Source of the DNA: Bacillota bacterium
GTDB taxonomy: Bacteria; Bacillota; Clostridia; Oscillospirales; Ruminococcaceae
NCBI GenBank assembly: GCA_029572815.1
Contig: JAKPUQ010000069.1
Coordinates: forward strand, 1-49,865
DNA: 49,865 bases
Reading direction: 5' to 3'
The position numbers and the translations under genes were made by a program. A model generated the notes under the pieces. That model was given only the letters and a program-made list of their open reading frames with translations, did not search any database and had not been told where the DNA came from. Positions 8,294 to 15,709 of this stretch are shown one piece after another. Positions within the stretch are counted from its first letter, which is position 1; the number at the start of each line of letters is the position of its first letter.

Positions 8294-8685
8294 GGGTCAG
8301 CTCTCCTCTCTACGGTCTGTTCCGTGACCACCGTCACCGACACCTCCGCCCACTCGCCGCCCTTGTCCTCGAAGGAATAGCTGAGCATACGGCAGCCACC
8401 GTATATGAGCCCCATATACTCCACGGTGAAGTCCGCGGCGGAGTGAACAAGTCCGTTAAAGCCCAGAATGAAGTCCTCGGGCTGACCCTGAGTGCAAACC
8501 CTTCCCGAGAAAACCAGCCTTGTGCTCCTGTAGGCGGAATTGGTAACGACAGTGCCGCCGTCGGCGGTGGACTCCTCACTGAGCACCCTTGCCGCCGCCG
8601 CTCTGAAGCTCTCGCAGTATATGGTGATACCGCCAATGCTTACGGGAACGGCTTTGCGGCAGGAAAAAGCAGTTGCCTCGCTCAT
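8290..8685 (-). CDS. Small phage-cluster protein, unknown function
   Basis: 131-aa, beta-rich, cysteine-containing protein with no recognised domain. Its start overlaps the previous stop (ATGA) and its stop overlaps the next start, so it belongs to the phage-type operon. AAAGGAG lies upstream. Its position immediately before the hub suggests a tail-tip or connector subunit, by location only. Confidence 0.6.
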   Translation of the reverse strand: MSEATAFSCRKAVPVSIGGITIYCESFRAAAARVLSEESTADGGTVVTNSAYRSTRLVFSGRVCTQGQPEDFILGFNGLVHSAADFTVEYMGLIYGGCRMLSYSFEDKGGEWAEVSVTVVTEQTVERRADP

Positions 8686-9092
8686 GGGCTGCTCCTTTCT
8701 ATCTTTGTGATACCGCTTGCCGCCAGCTTTACGGTCAGCACAAGACGCCGGATATTGCTGTCGAACTTAATGCTCATCTTTGTGAGCCTGCAGGTAAGTC
8801 CCGACATATCTCCCACCACCTCTGAGATGTTCTCATCGTAATAGCTGTAGAGCTGCACCATAGAATAATTCTCGGGAGCCGTCACGTTTATCTCCACCTC
8901 CGCCTTGAAGGGCACATAGACCGTATAGGGCGAATAGATGGGTGCCGAGGACTCAAAGGCACTTATTCCCACAACAGTGAAAAAGCTCCTGCCCTTGCGC
9001 TCCACAGCCTTTGCGTCAAAGGCGCTGTAAACGTCGGTGACGTCCTGCGCCCTGAGCCTTGAAATAATATCCTGAATAATGTCCCTTAACAT
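8682..9092 (-). CDS. Phage-cluster protein, possible head-tail joining protein
   Basis: 136-aa protein starting at the ATG that overlaps the connector stop codon (TAATG) with GGAGGT upstream. A longer reading from 9161 would overlap the connector gene and is not supported. An N-terminal helix (LRDIIQDIISRL) is followed by mainly beta sequence. No domain recognised. Order after the connector gene suits a head-closure or tail-completion protein, but this is inferred from gene order. Confidence 0.6.
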   Translation of the reverse strand: MLRDIIQDIISRLRAQDVTDVYSAFDAKAVERKGRSFFTVVGISAFESSAPIYSPYTVYVPFKAEVEINVTAPENYSMVQLYSYYDENISEVVGDMSGLTCRLTKMSIKFDSNIRRLVLTVKLAASGITKIERSSP

Positions 9093-9460
9093 TACTGTAC
9101 CTCCTCTCCGCCTGAAAAGCTGCTGAAAATGAAGTTCTGCGGCTTTATAAGGTCGCTGCATATCTGCATATAGTCCCTGAGCAGCAGCTTTGAATACTCA
9201 TATGCGGAATTCTGCGACTCCTTCAGCACCTTGCCCGCGTATGTGACCGCAGCCCGCTCTCTTGCGGCGAGTATCTGCTGCACCCTGTAATAGGCGATGG
9301 CAGCGGCAAGGTAATTGAGTCTTACGTCCGTGGGGTCAGCCTCGGGGCGGAGCATGGTCTCCGTCTCATAAACGGCGAGACTGAGTATCATGAAGTACTC
9401 CTCACCGTTGTGCTCTCCCGTAAACAGCTCAAAGACCTTCATAGCCTCATCAATATCCAT
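9092..9460 (-). CDS. Phage head-tail connector-like protein
   Basis: 122-aa, almost wholly helical protein beginning MDIDEAMKVF, with a tyrosine/alanine-rich middle (RLNYLAAAIAYYRVQQIL). Size, helical nature and position after capsid and protease fit gp6-like head-tail connectors that form a ring under the portal. Good GTAGGAGG ribosome binding site. Not confirmed by any unique motif. Confidence 0.55.
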   Translation of the reverse strand: MDIDEAMKVFELFTGEHNGEEYFMILSLAVYETETMLRPEADPTDVRLNYLAAAIAYYRVQQILAARERAAVTYAGKVLKESQNSAYEYSKLLLRDYMQICSDLIKPQNFIFSSFSGGEEVQ

Positions 9461-9470
9461 ATTATCCCTC

Positions 9471-10301
9471 CTACTTCATGGAAAAGCCCTCTGTGGGGTC
9501 ATTTTCCCCGGTATCGGGCGAGAGCTGCACCTCTGCCCTGCCTCTGCCGCACTGCTCCTCGAAGGACCTGCGGAGGGCGATGAGCTGCTTTGTGGTAAGG
9601 CTTGCCGCAGAAAGGGAAGCTATGTCCGCAGCGGATCTTCCCCCTGCAAAGTAAGCGAGCCTGCGAATATCGCGGCGGAGCTCATCGTCTGCCGCGGAGA
9701 TGTCCTCTCCCTGTGCCTTTACTGTGTCGGCTTCGGTGTACTTCTTGGTGACGCCTGCATTTACCTGAGCAGGCACCGCCACGAAGCTCCATTCATAGGC
9801 GTCGGTGATGTCGTCCAGAACGGTATGGCACAGCTTTCCGCCGTACTTTCTGCCCTTGACGTGGTTGCATGAGGTCACAGCCTTGTCATTGCCGCATACC
9901 GAGCAGATACGCTTTGCTGCCGCGCAGGAGATGCTGACCTCCTTTTTTATGCCCCCGTCTATCTCCGCGATGAGGTTTTTGTTCTCCTCGGTGCGAACCA
10001 TATAAGCCATAGCCTTCAGGTACTTGTAGGGCTCACCGACCACGGTATTGCGGGAGTCATCGGTGACCAGCTCCGTATCGAAAATACGGGCGTTCTGGTT
10101 GGCGGTAGTGGGGTCGTGGTCGAAAATGCCCGTCTTGCCCACAAATCTCTTCTTCAGGGACTCAAGTGCCCCGTCGGAAAATCTCTCGCAGTCGCGGTCG
10201 ATGTCATTGTCGCAGAGAATGACCGAAAAGACGTAGACCTCGTCCTCGCTGAGCTTTCTCCGCGTAAATCTGTTTATCTTATCGAGAATGATACTGTCCA
10301 T
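9471..10301 (-). CDS. Phage prohead protease-like protein
   Basis: 276 aa from the ATG behind AAAGGAG; a start 24 nt upstream lacks a ribosome site. In HK97-type phages this serine protease trims scaffold and capsid. Seen here: a His in IFDHD (about 62), a Ser in KEVSIS (about 123) and the closing AYEWSFVAVPAQ strand typical of the family. Unusually, a Cys/His cluster (CSVC, then SCNH, about 133-147) sits between Ser and the last strand and could bind zinc. It follows the capsid gene instead of preceding it, and a repeat element separates the two. Confidence 0.68.
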   Translation of the reverse strand: MDSIILDKINRFTRRKLSEDEVYVFSVILCDNDIDRDCERFSDGALESLKKRFVGKTGIFDHDPTTANQNARIFDTELVTDDSRNTVVGEPYKYLKAMAYMVRTEENKNLIAEIDGGIKKEVSISCAAAKRICSVCGNDKAVTSCNHVKGRKYGGKLCHTVLDDITDAYEWSFVAVPAQVNAGVTKKYTEADTVKAQGEDISAADDELRRDIRRLAYFAGGRSAADIASLSAASLTTKQLIALRRSFEEQCGRGRAEVQLSPDTGENDPTEGFSMK

Positions 10302-10330
10302 AACAGCTCCTTTCGGAATAGACATTCAAT

Positions 10331-10434
10331 GTAGGGGGCGATGCCCACATCGCCCCGCATATAACGTTTATTTACCGACTGATGTGGGCATCAGTCCACG
10401 CTAAGCACTAAGCACTGACAGCTAAGAACTCAGC
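10331..10434. repeat. Hairpin-plus-heptad repeat inserted in the phage operon
   Basis: TGTAGGGG-type hairpin (GGGGCGATG/CATCGCCCC, 10335-10356), AT spacer, second hairpin (ACTGATG/CATCAGT, 10378-10395), then five 7-bp units of CACTAAG type (10400-10434). The same three-part plan occurs at 15579-15678. It occupies the only large gap in the phage-type operon, between the capsid and protease genes. Confidence 0.75.
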
Positions 10435-10436
10435 CC

Positions 10437-11402
10437 TTACTCTCCTGCCTCCACAGTGAGCACCTTTACTGCCTCGGGAGTTATCTTTCTGAAGCCGCAG
10501 GTCACGGACACTGTCATCTGGTCAAGCTGACGGTCGATGAGCTTGTCTGTCTCCATGACAAGGTCGGTACTGGTGATGAACTCCAGCGCAAAGTCGCGGT
10601 CGATACCGATAACCGTATCAGCTCCCGCAGCGGAGGTCTTGATGAGCTCCGCACCGAAGGGAAGAATAAGCCTTCCGTCGGGAGTTGCAGCGCAGTCCTT
10701 GAGCTGCTCCATAGCTGCTATCTTGGAAGCCGGCTCGGGAGAAGCGATGACCGTAGTCATATCGAAGCAGTCGAACTCGCCGTAAAGTGCAGCAAGGTCA
10801 TCGTATGTGAGTGCCTCTGTGGTGATGGGTTCAACGTCCTCCGCAAGTACCTCCACAGCCTTCTTCACAACTGATACGGCAAGTCTCACGCCCACACTTC
10901 TGAGCATGACGCCGAAAACGTCAAGTCTCTGCTGGCGGACAGCCTCGTAGGAAGCGCTGATAAGTCTGCCGAACTTCTCAAGGACAGTAGCCTCTGCGCC
11001 CTCTCTCACTGTTGCCTCGGGGAGAGCCGTTGCCTCTGCGGTGGTGGAATAGGCTGCCCTATCGTCAAGGACACAGCCCAGATACTGGCTGCTTGCGCAG
11101 ACGGTCTTTGCGGCGCAAACGGACTTCAGCACCGTCTCGTCAAAGCCTTTTCTGATGCAGCGTGTCACGAACTCGGGGAAGAGGACCGCTGTCTCTGTGG
11201 TAGAGAAGAACTTCTCCACGCAGTCACAGTCCTGACCGCTTATCCTGATGTTGAAGCGCTTGAGCTGTCTCTCAAAGGCGTCCAGCTTCTCAAGGGGAGT
11301 ACCTGCATATGCCGAGGAGGGGTCAAGCTCCTCGAGAGCGGCTGTGAAAGACTTGCCGCTGAGATTGTAAAGACCCTTTTCAAGCTTGATATCGTTATAC
11401 AT
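10437..11402 (-). CDS. HK97-fold major capsid protein (probable)
   Basis: 321 aa. The N-terminal third is helical with charged residues, as in scaffolding delta-domains. From about residue 115 the sequence follows the HK97 capsid pattern: a PEATVREGAEATVLEKFGR strand, a SYEAVRQQRLDVF spine helix, the P-domain, and a late TVIGIDRDFALEF strand. A C-terminal FRKITPEAVKVL strand closes the fold. Start ATG has GGAGGATG upstream and lies 16 nt after the portal gene. This protein would form the head shell. The assignment is by fold pattern; no catalytic residue exists to confirm it. Confidence 0.7.
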   Translation of the reverse strand: MYNDIKLEKGLYNLSGKSFTAALEELDPSSAYAGTPLEKLDAFERQLKRFNIRISGQDCDCVEKFFSTTETAVLFPEFVTRCIRKGFDETVLKSVCAAKTVCASSQYLGCVLDDRAAYSTTAEATALPEATVREGAEATVLEKFGRLISASYEAVRQQRLDVFGVMLRSVGVRLAVSVVKKAVEVLAEDVEPITTEALTYDDLAALYGEFDCFDMTTVIASPEPASKIAAMEQLKDCAATPDGRLILPFGAELIKTSAAGADTVIGIDRDFALEFITSTDLVMETDKLIDRQLDQMTVSVTCGFRKITPEAVKVLTVEAGE

Positions 11403-11417
11403 AATTCATCCTCCGTT

Positions 11418-12548
11418 TTAATTCTTTTCAAGGCGAAGCTCTATTTCCCTCGCCTGTGCGTTTTTCAGCCTTGCCTCTGCAAGGGCTGTTTCGTCCTGTA
11501 GGTTGATGTTGTCCCACTCCACCGTGCAGACCGCCTCCGCTCCGACAGAAGCGAGATAGGCATTTCCCACATCGCAGATGACGGGAGTGAGAAGGCGGCG
11601 GTAATACTCCAGCTCAGAGGTGAGTATATCCGCCTGCTGTGACGACATACGCTCCGTAGAGCTCCAGGAAAGTCCCAGCAGGAAGGGCGGTATGGACAGC
11701 TTTGCGATGAGCTGCTCAAGTATCTGCCTTACGGGCACATTGGTATCAAAGAGCTGGTTTTCGGCTCCGATGACCTTTATATCAACGTCGCCCACCGCAA
11801 CAAAGTCCTTTACCTGACCGTATTTCGCTGAGTTCATGCCGTCTGCCCACTCACGGGCTATCTGCTGAGCCCTTTCGCGGGTGAACATCATGTCCGACGC
11901 CTCTCCCGAGGGCTTGTAGGTCACCGCATAGCGGATATTGCCTGCACGGTCGTAGTTCTGACCTATACACTCGTATATCCTCACGAGGATGCCGCTGAGT
12001 GACGGAAGCCCTCTGAGCAGCGAATTGCCGCCCGTCAGCTCTGCGTAGACTATTCGCTCGGGGTGAGCTATCCTGCGGCTTGTGCCGTCGGGAGCCCTGA
12101 GTGTGTAGCTCCTGCTGAAGGGGTCTGAGCCCGCAGATATGCGTATCTTCGATATATCCCCGTTCCAGAGCCCTGCGATACGGCGCTGCTCATTGTCGGT
12201 AACTATCTCCCCCACAGCCCTGCCGTAAGTGAGCAGGCTGTCAAGGAAGTTGTCCGCGAAGCAGCCCACCGACCGCCCCGTAAGACCTACGGGCACGCTG
12301 CCGAGGAAGCTGTCAAGCTGCTGCTGAAAGCTCTCGTCGCTGCTTATGACGCGGAAACCGCCTGTGAGCCTTATCATCTTCATGATAGCTGCGTCGATTA
12401 TGGGAACTGCACAGCGGAGCCTGTCATAGAGCTCCTTCTCATAGGGCTGTACTGCGGCAGGCAGCGGAAATTCCTCCGCGCAGCCGCGCTGTGCGCCTAT
12501 GAGCTCCGGAGCGCTTTTCGGAGCGTTCTTCTTCTGAAAAAGCTTCAT
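11418..12548 (-). CDS. Phage portal protein
   Basis: 376-aa portal (SPP1/HK97-like), the dodecameric ring through which DNA enters the head. The start is the ATG immediately after AAGGAGGAATT; the reading open from 12596 overlaps the terminase gene and is rejected. Features are GGFRVISSD in the stem/wing region, YGRAVGEIV, an LPSLSGILVRIYECI helix, and SIPPFLLGLSWSSTERMSSQQADI, the conserved late portal segment. Length is somewhat below typical 400-500 aa portals but no break is visible. Confidence 0.82.
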   Translation of the reverse strand: MKLFQKKNAPKSAPELIGAQRGCAEEFPLPAAVQPYEKELYDRLRCAVPIIDAAIMKMIRLTGGFRVISSDESFQQQLDSFLGSVPVGLTGRSVGCFADNFLDSLLTYGRAVGEIVTDNEQRRIAGLWNGDISKIRISAGSDPFSRSYTLRAPDGTSRRIAHPERIVYAELTGGNSLLRGLPSLSGILVRIYECIGQNYDRAGNIRYAVTYKPSGEASDMMFTRERAQQIAREWADGMNSAKYGQVKDFVAVGDVDIKVIGAENQLFDTNVPVRQILEQLIAKLSIPPFLLGLSWSSTERMSSQQADILTSELEYYRRLLTPVICDVGNAYLASVGAEAVCTVEWDNINLQDETALAEARLKNAQAREIELRLEKN

Positions 12549-12585
12549 AATTCCTCCTTCTTTCGTACTGAACGGCGTCACTTTC

Positions 12586-13833
12586 TCATCGGGCAACGGA
12601 CAGCGCTATTAATTCGCCGCCGCCCTGCGACCTGACCATATCCGCCACAAAATAGCGCATATCGTCCATTGCGTGGTCATTCTCCTTTACGGGAGCGTCC
12701 GCCCCTGCCCTCTCGTTCCAGCAGTAAAGAGAAAACTCCCTGATGATGTCACGGCAGGATTCATGGAAGCGGAGCCTGCCCTGCTTGAGCGCTGTGCTGA
12801 CCTGACGGATACCCGATATAACGTCGTTATCCGCCTTTGCCACGGGAAATTTTCCGTGGCGTCTTATGCACTCGATAAAGCTGGCGGCAGAGGGGTCAAC
12901 TATGACCTTTTCCACGGCTCTGTCCCCTGCCAGCTCCTCAAGGGCGGCGTAGTGCTCCTCATCAGTCCGTGAAGAGCCCTCCCGTCGGGAGTCGTAGTAA
13001 TACTCCCTGAGCCTGTACCAGACTCCGCCGCTTAGCCCCCAGAGCCCGAAGGACGAGGGATTTACGGTGCCGTAGTCGCAGGAGATGACATATCTCTCGC
13101 AGCTTATATCGCCGCTGAAAATGTGCTTTTCCGCACTGAACATGGGATAGACCACGCCCTGTGAGGCGGTCCATTTCCCCAGCACGAAGCGGTCATAGAA
13201 TGTGCCCGAGTACATACGCTCATAGCGCTCCCTGACCCTCTTTGTCAGCGAAGGATTGTCTTCCATGGTGAAGTGAAGGTACAGGGCGTTTTTCTGCCTG
13301 AGCTTCTTTATCCACTCATTGTAGAACCAGTGGGAGGGATTGTCGGGATTGCAGTTGAACCACATCTTAGAGCCGCTGACGGAGCATCGTGCAAGTGCCT
13401 GCTCCACGAAGGAGCGGGGCATGAGCGCCACCTCGTCGAAGAATACTCCCGAGAGAGTCATTCCCTGTATAAGCGCCGCGGAGCCCTCGTCCTTGCTGCC
13501 GAAAAGGTACACCCTGTTGGTGCTGCCGAGAAAGGTCATATCGAAGTAATTCCTGCTGACCTTTTCCGTTATGGTGTAGCCGTACTCGGTCAGCAGGGGC
13601 AGCATGGGCGTTATCACATTCCTGCGCAGAGAGGTTATGGTCTTGCCGCACATGGCAAAGGAGCTCCCCTTGAAGCACTTGCTCGCCCAGAATATAAAGC
13701 CCAGCGACATGGAAAGAGTCTTGCCGCTTCGCACCGCTCCGTCGCAGATTATGGCGTCACGGTCCCCGTAGCTGCGCATATTCCACCACTTCATGGCGAG
13801 GAGCTGCTTGTGTGAGAACTCAGTTATCATCAT
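12586..13833 (-). CDS. Terminase large subunit (packaging ATPase and nuclease)
   Basis: 415-aa TerL from ATG 13833; the open frame begins nine bases earlier at a GTG too close to the GGGGGAG ribosome site. N-terminal ATPase: Walker A GAVRSGKT (about 32-39) and Walker B VFFDE (Asp-Glu about 133-134). C-terminal RNase H-like nuclease acidic residues: CDYG (Asp about 253), VIVDPSA (Asp about 313) and DHAMDD (about 386-391). Every catalytic motif is intact, so the gene is not obviously decayed. It overlaps the end of the small-terminase gene and is followed by the portal gene with a start 37 nt beyond its stop. Confidence 0.92.
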   Translation of the reverse strand: MMITEFSHKQLLAMKWWNMRSYGDRDAIICDGAVRSGKTLSMSLGFIFWASKCFKGSSFAMCGKTITSLRRNVITPMLPLLTEYGYTITEKVSRNYFDMTFLGSTNRVYLFGSKDEGSAALIQGMTLSGVFFDEVALMPRSFVEQALARCSVSGSKMWFNCNPDNPSHWFYNEWIKKLRQKNALYLHFTMEDNPSLTKRVRERYERMYSGTFYDRFVLGKWTASQGVVYPMFSAEKHIFSGDISCERYVISCDYGTVNPSSFGLWGLSGGVWYRLREYYYDSRREGSSRTDEEHYAALEELAGDRAVEKVIVDPSAASFIECIRRHGKFPVAKADNDVISGIRQVSTALKQGRLRFHESCRDIIREFSLYCWNERAGADAPVKENDHAMDDMRYFVADMVRSQGGGELIALSVAR

Positions 13834-14305
13834 CGTTCTCACTCTCCCCCTCAGCAGTCAGCGCCTTTATGAGACTTTCCGCCTTGCCGCGGTCATTGAA
13901 AGCGGTCTCCAGCTCGAAAAGCTTCTCCAGTGCCTTCAGCCTGTCGAACAGCTTTACCTCGACTCCGCCGCCTTTCACGCGCTTTATCTCCGAGACGTTG
14001 AAAAGATCCAGCCTGCCGATGACCTCCGCAGGGGGAAGCTCGTCCGCAAAGACCAGATACACCGCGTCGGTGCAGCTTCCGAAGGCAAGACGTTTCAGGC
14101 CTGCGGCTACGGTACCGCTGTCGGAAAGAAGCCCGCGAAGCTGTGATATGAGCTGTCGGCACTCCTCTGTCCTGAGCAGCTCTATGCCCTCGGAAAGGGC
14201 GGTCTCACGGGGAAAGCCTGCCCTGACAGCTGCCTCCTCGACGCTGCCCAGAGTTACATAATTGCAGCAGAAAGAGTTCAGCCTTGCTTTTGTGTTTCTC
14301 TTCAA
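13820..14305 (-). CDS. Terminase small subunit (TTG start)
   Basis: 161-aa protein that would recognise viral DNA for packaging. I place the start at TTG 14305 because GGAGGT (14315-14320) lies 9 nt upstream; a longer open frame to 14431 has no ribosome site. The TLGSVEEAAVRAGF stretch is the usual N-terminal helix-turn-helix of TerS proteins. It is followed by helices and an acidic C-terminus (ESENDDDN). First gene of the phage-type operon. No clear promoter was found in 14306-14500. Confidence 0.75.
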   Translation of the reverse strand: MKRNTKARLNSFCCNYVTLGSVEEAAVRAGFPRETALSEGIELLRTEECRQLISQLRGLLSDSGTVAAGLKRLAFGSCTDAVYLVFADELPPAEVIGRLDLFNVSEIKRVKGGGVEVKLFDRLKALEKLFELETAFNDRGKAESLIKALTAEGESENDDDN

Positions 14306-14470
14306 AAAAATATGACCTCCTTTCGGTTGTGAACGAAGACGCCGTTCATAAGTAGTCCGGAAAAAGGGGGGCAAAACAATGGAAAACCGTTGTATAACTG
14401 AAAAAAAGTTTTTGACTTTGTATACCTGCACAAATCAGAACGTCTGTTTCTGTGCATAACCTATAAAAAA

Positions 14471-14494
14471 TCCCCGGATATTACTACCCGGGGA
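14471..14494 (-). terminator. Terminator of the DUF3592 gene
   Basis: Stem TCCCCGG/CCGGGGA (14471-14477 with 14488-14494) with a 10-nt loop, followed on the minus strand by six T residues. It separates the DUF3592 gene from the phage-type operon. Confidence 0.8.
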
Positions 14495-14500
14495 CTCGGT

Positions 14501-14945
14501 TTATTTCATAATGTGAAGAATGAGCAGCACCACACCTGCGGCAAGAACTGCTGCGCCCATGCCGATCACAAGGGGCGCCGACTTGTACTGCCTTTCAAGC
14601 TCGGGATCGTTCTCCATATCCTCGATCATGAACACCGTTGAGTGCATGGGGTCTACCTTGATGACGATGGAGTCCCCCCGGGCGGTAGGGGAACATCTTC
14701 GAGGGCAGGCTGGTGTAAAAATAGCCCTCTGTAAGCTTTCCGTTCACGGTGTACTCCGCGTAAAGTGTGACTGCGTCGCCGTAATTGTACCTTCTCGTCA
14801 CGGGCTTCAGCTTCGTGACCACCGCGTCAAAGCGCTCAAGGTCTCCCTCAAGCATTTTTCGCTGGATTCTGGTAACGATGCCGAATGCCATCAGTATCAC
14901 GCCCACAAGAATAAGGGCAAGTGCCCATGTGTATAGTTTGTCCAT
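14501..14945 (-). pseudogene. DUF3592-like membrane protein, frameshifted
   Basis: The gene starts at ATG 14945 (AAAAGGAGG upstream) with an N-terminal membrane helix and a Tyr-rich beta domain (YNYGDAVTLYAEYTVNG). At the run of six C (14674-14679; six G on the coding strand) the frame is lost. Removing one base restores a reading on to TAA 14501, giving SIVIKVDPMHSTVF, an acidic stretch and a second membrane helix (LVIGMGAAVLAAGVVLLIL). This matches the DUF3592 layout of two membrane helices around a small beta domain. The break could be a real mutation, a phase-variable homopolymer or a sequencing error. As given, the product is 116 aa with a wrong tail. Confidence 0.78.
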
Positions 14946-15059
14946 GTTATCCTCCTTTTACTTATTTATATGGAGCTGACGCCCCTGCATTTCCACCATT
15001 ACCGTAATATCAGTGCACACGGCAATACATCTGTTTTGCCTAATTTTATCTGCGATTTG

Positions 15060-15088
15060 TTGACATTTACCTGCAAATATGTTATGAT
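15060..15088 (+). promoter_or_regulatory. Promoter of the zinc-ribbon membrane gene
   Basis: TTGACA (15060-15065), 17-nt spacer, TATGAT (15083-15088), followed 26 nt later by a GGGAGG ribosome site. Confidence 0.78.
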
Positions 15089-15122
15089 TTTAGTAATATA
15101 ACATCATTTCGGGAGGTGCCTT

Positions 15123-15560
15123 ATGTTCTGTAAATACTGCGGAAAAGAAATTGAGGACAATGCTTTTTTCTGCAAATACTGCAAGAAAAGTCTGCATTAC
15201 AATGAAGAACCTGCTCAGCAGGAAGCTGCGGAGACTCCTGTTCCTGCTGCATCTCCGCCAAAAAAGCATAAAAGTGAAAAGAGCAACGGCTACTCCATCG
15301 CTTCTCTGGTTCTCGGTATCGTAGCGATCTCAATTTCGTGCCTCGCCTTTTATATTTCCATTCCCTGTGCCATTGCTGCCATTATATTCGGAAAGCTTGC
15401 CATCAAAAACAAAATGAAGGACAGAAAGCTTGCAAGGTGGGGCATAAATCTCGGCATTATCTCCCTCGGTATATGTGTTGTTTTCATCGCCATTTATCTG
15501 GCTATGGTGTTTGGCTTGATAAGCGGGCTAAATAACTGGTCAAGCGTGGGTGACAGATAA
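15123..15560 (+). CDS. Zinc-ribbon plus DUF4190 membrane protein
   Basis: 145 aa. The N-terminus is a zinc ribbon with two CxxC knuckles (CKYCGK and CKYCKK, residues 3-23). A Pro/Glu/Lys-rich linker follows, then a DUF4190 region of two membrane helices (about 60-85 and 100-130) with the typical IASLVLGIVAI start. No function is established for this family; it is common in Firmicutes and Actinobacteria. Monocistronic, with its own promoter; followed by a repeat element and the convergent phosphorylase gene. Confidence 0.8.
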   Translation: MFCKYCGKEIEDNAFFCKYCKKSLHYNEEPAQQEAAETPVPAASPPKKHKSEKSNGYSIASLVLGIVAISISCLAFYISIPCAIAAIIFGKLAIKNKMKDRKLARWGINLGIISLGICVVFIAIYLAMVFGLISGLNNWSSVGDR

Positions 15561-15578
15561 TATCCGCCCGTTTTTGGC

Positions 15579-15678
15579 GGGACGCCGAGGGCGGCGTCCC
15601 CTACAAATCATTACAGCTCCAAACGGGCGCACACTGTGCGCCCATTCTATGCACTAAGCACTAACAACTAATCACTAA
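15579..15678. repeat. Hairpin-plus-heptad repeat
   Basis: Hairpin GGGACGCCG/CGGCGTCCC (15579-15600) with the flanking CCTACA reverse of TGTAGG, then a second hairpin (GGGCGCAC/GTGCGCCC, 15625-15643), then four heptads of the AGCACTA type (15650-15677). Same plan as the copy at 10331-10434 but with different, still self-complementary stem sequences. Confidence 0.75.
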
Positions 15679-15705
15679 AAAGGGCAGGCTTCAAGCCTGC
15701 CCTTT
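15679..15705 (-). terminator. Terminator of the cellobiose phosphorylase gene
   Basis: Perfect 11-bp stem AAAGGGCAGGC/GCCTGCCCTTT with a 5-nt loop just after the phosphorylase stop, with T residues following on the minus strand. Confidence 0.85.
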
Positions 15706-15709
15706 GATT

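Noticed and set aside
10400..10434. Heptad runs as CRISPR or telomere-like repeats
   Set aside because: The period is 7 bp with no spacers, runs are only four to five units long, and they accompany hairpins in intergenic sites.
12548..12596. Longer portal N-terminus from 12596
   Set aside because: The extra 16 codons overlap terL and lack a ribosome site, while AAGGAGGAATT precedes the ATG at 12548.
7358..14305. Intact inducible prophage
   Set aside because: No integrase, attachment repeats, repressor, replication, tail tube, tape measure or lysis genes on either side.
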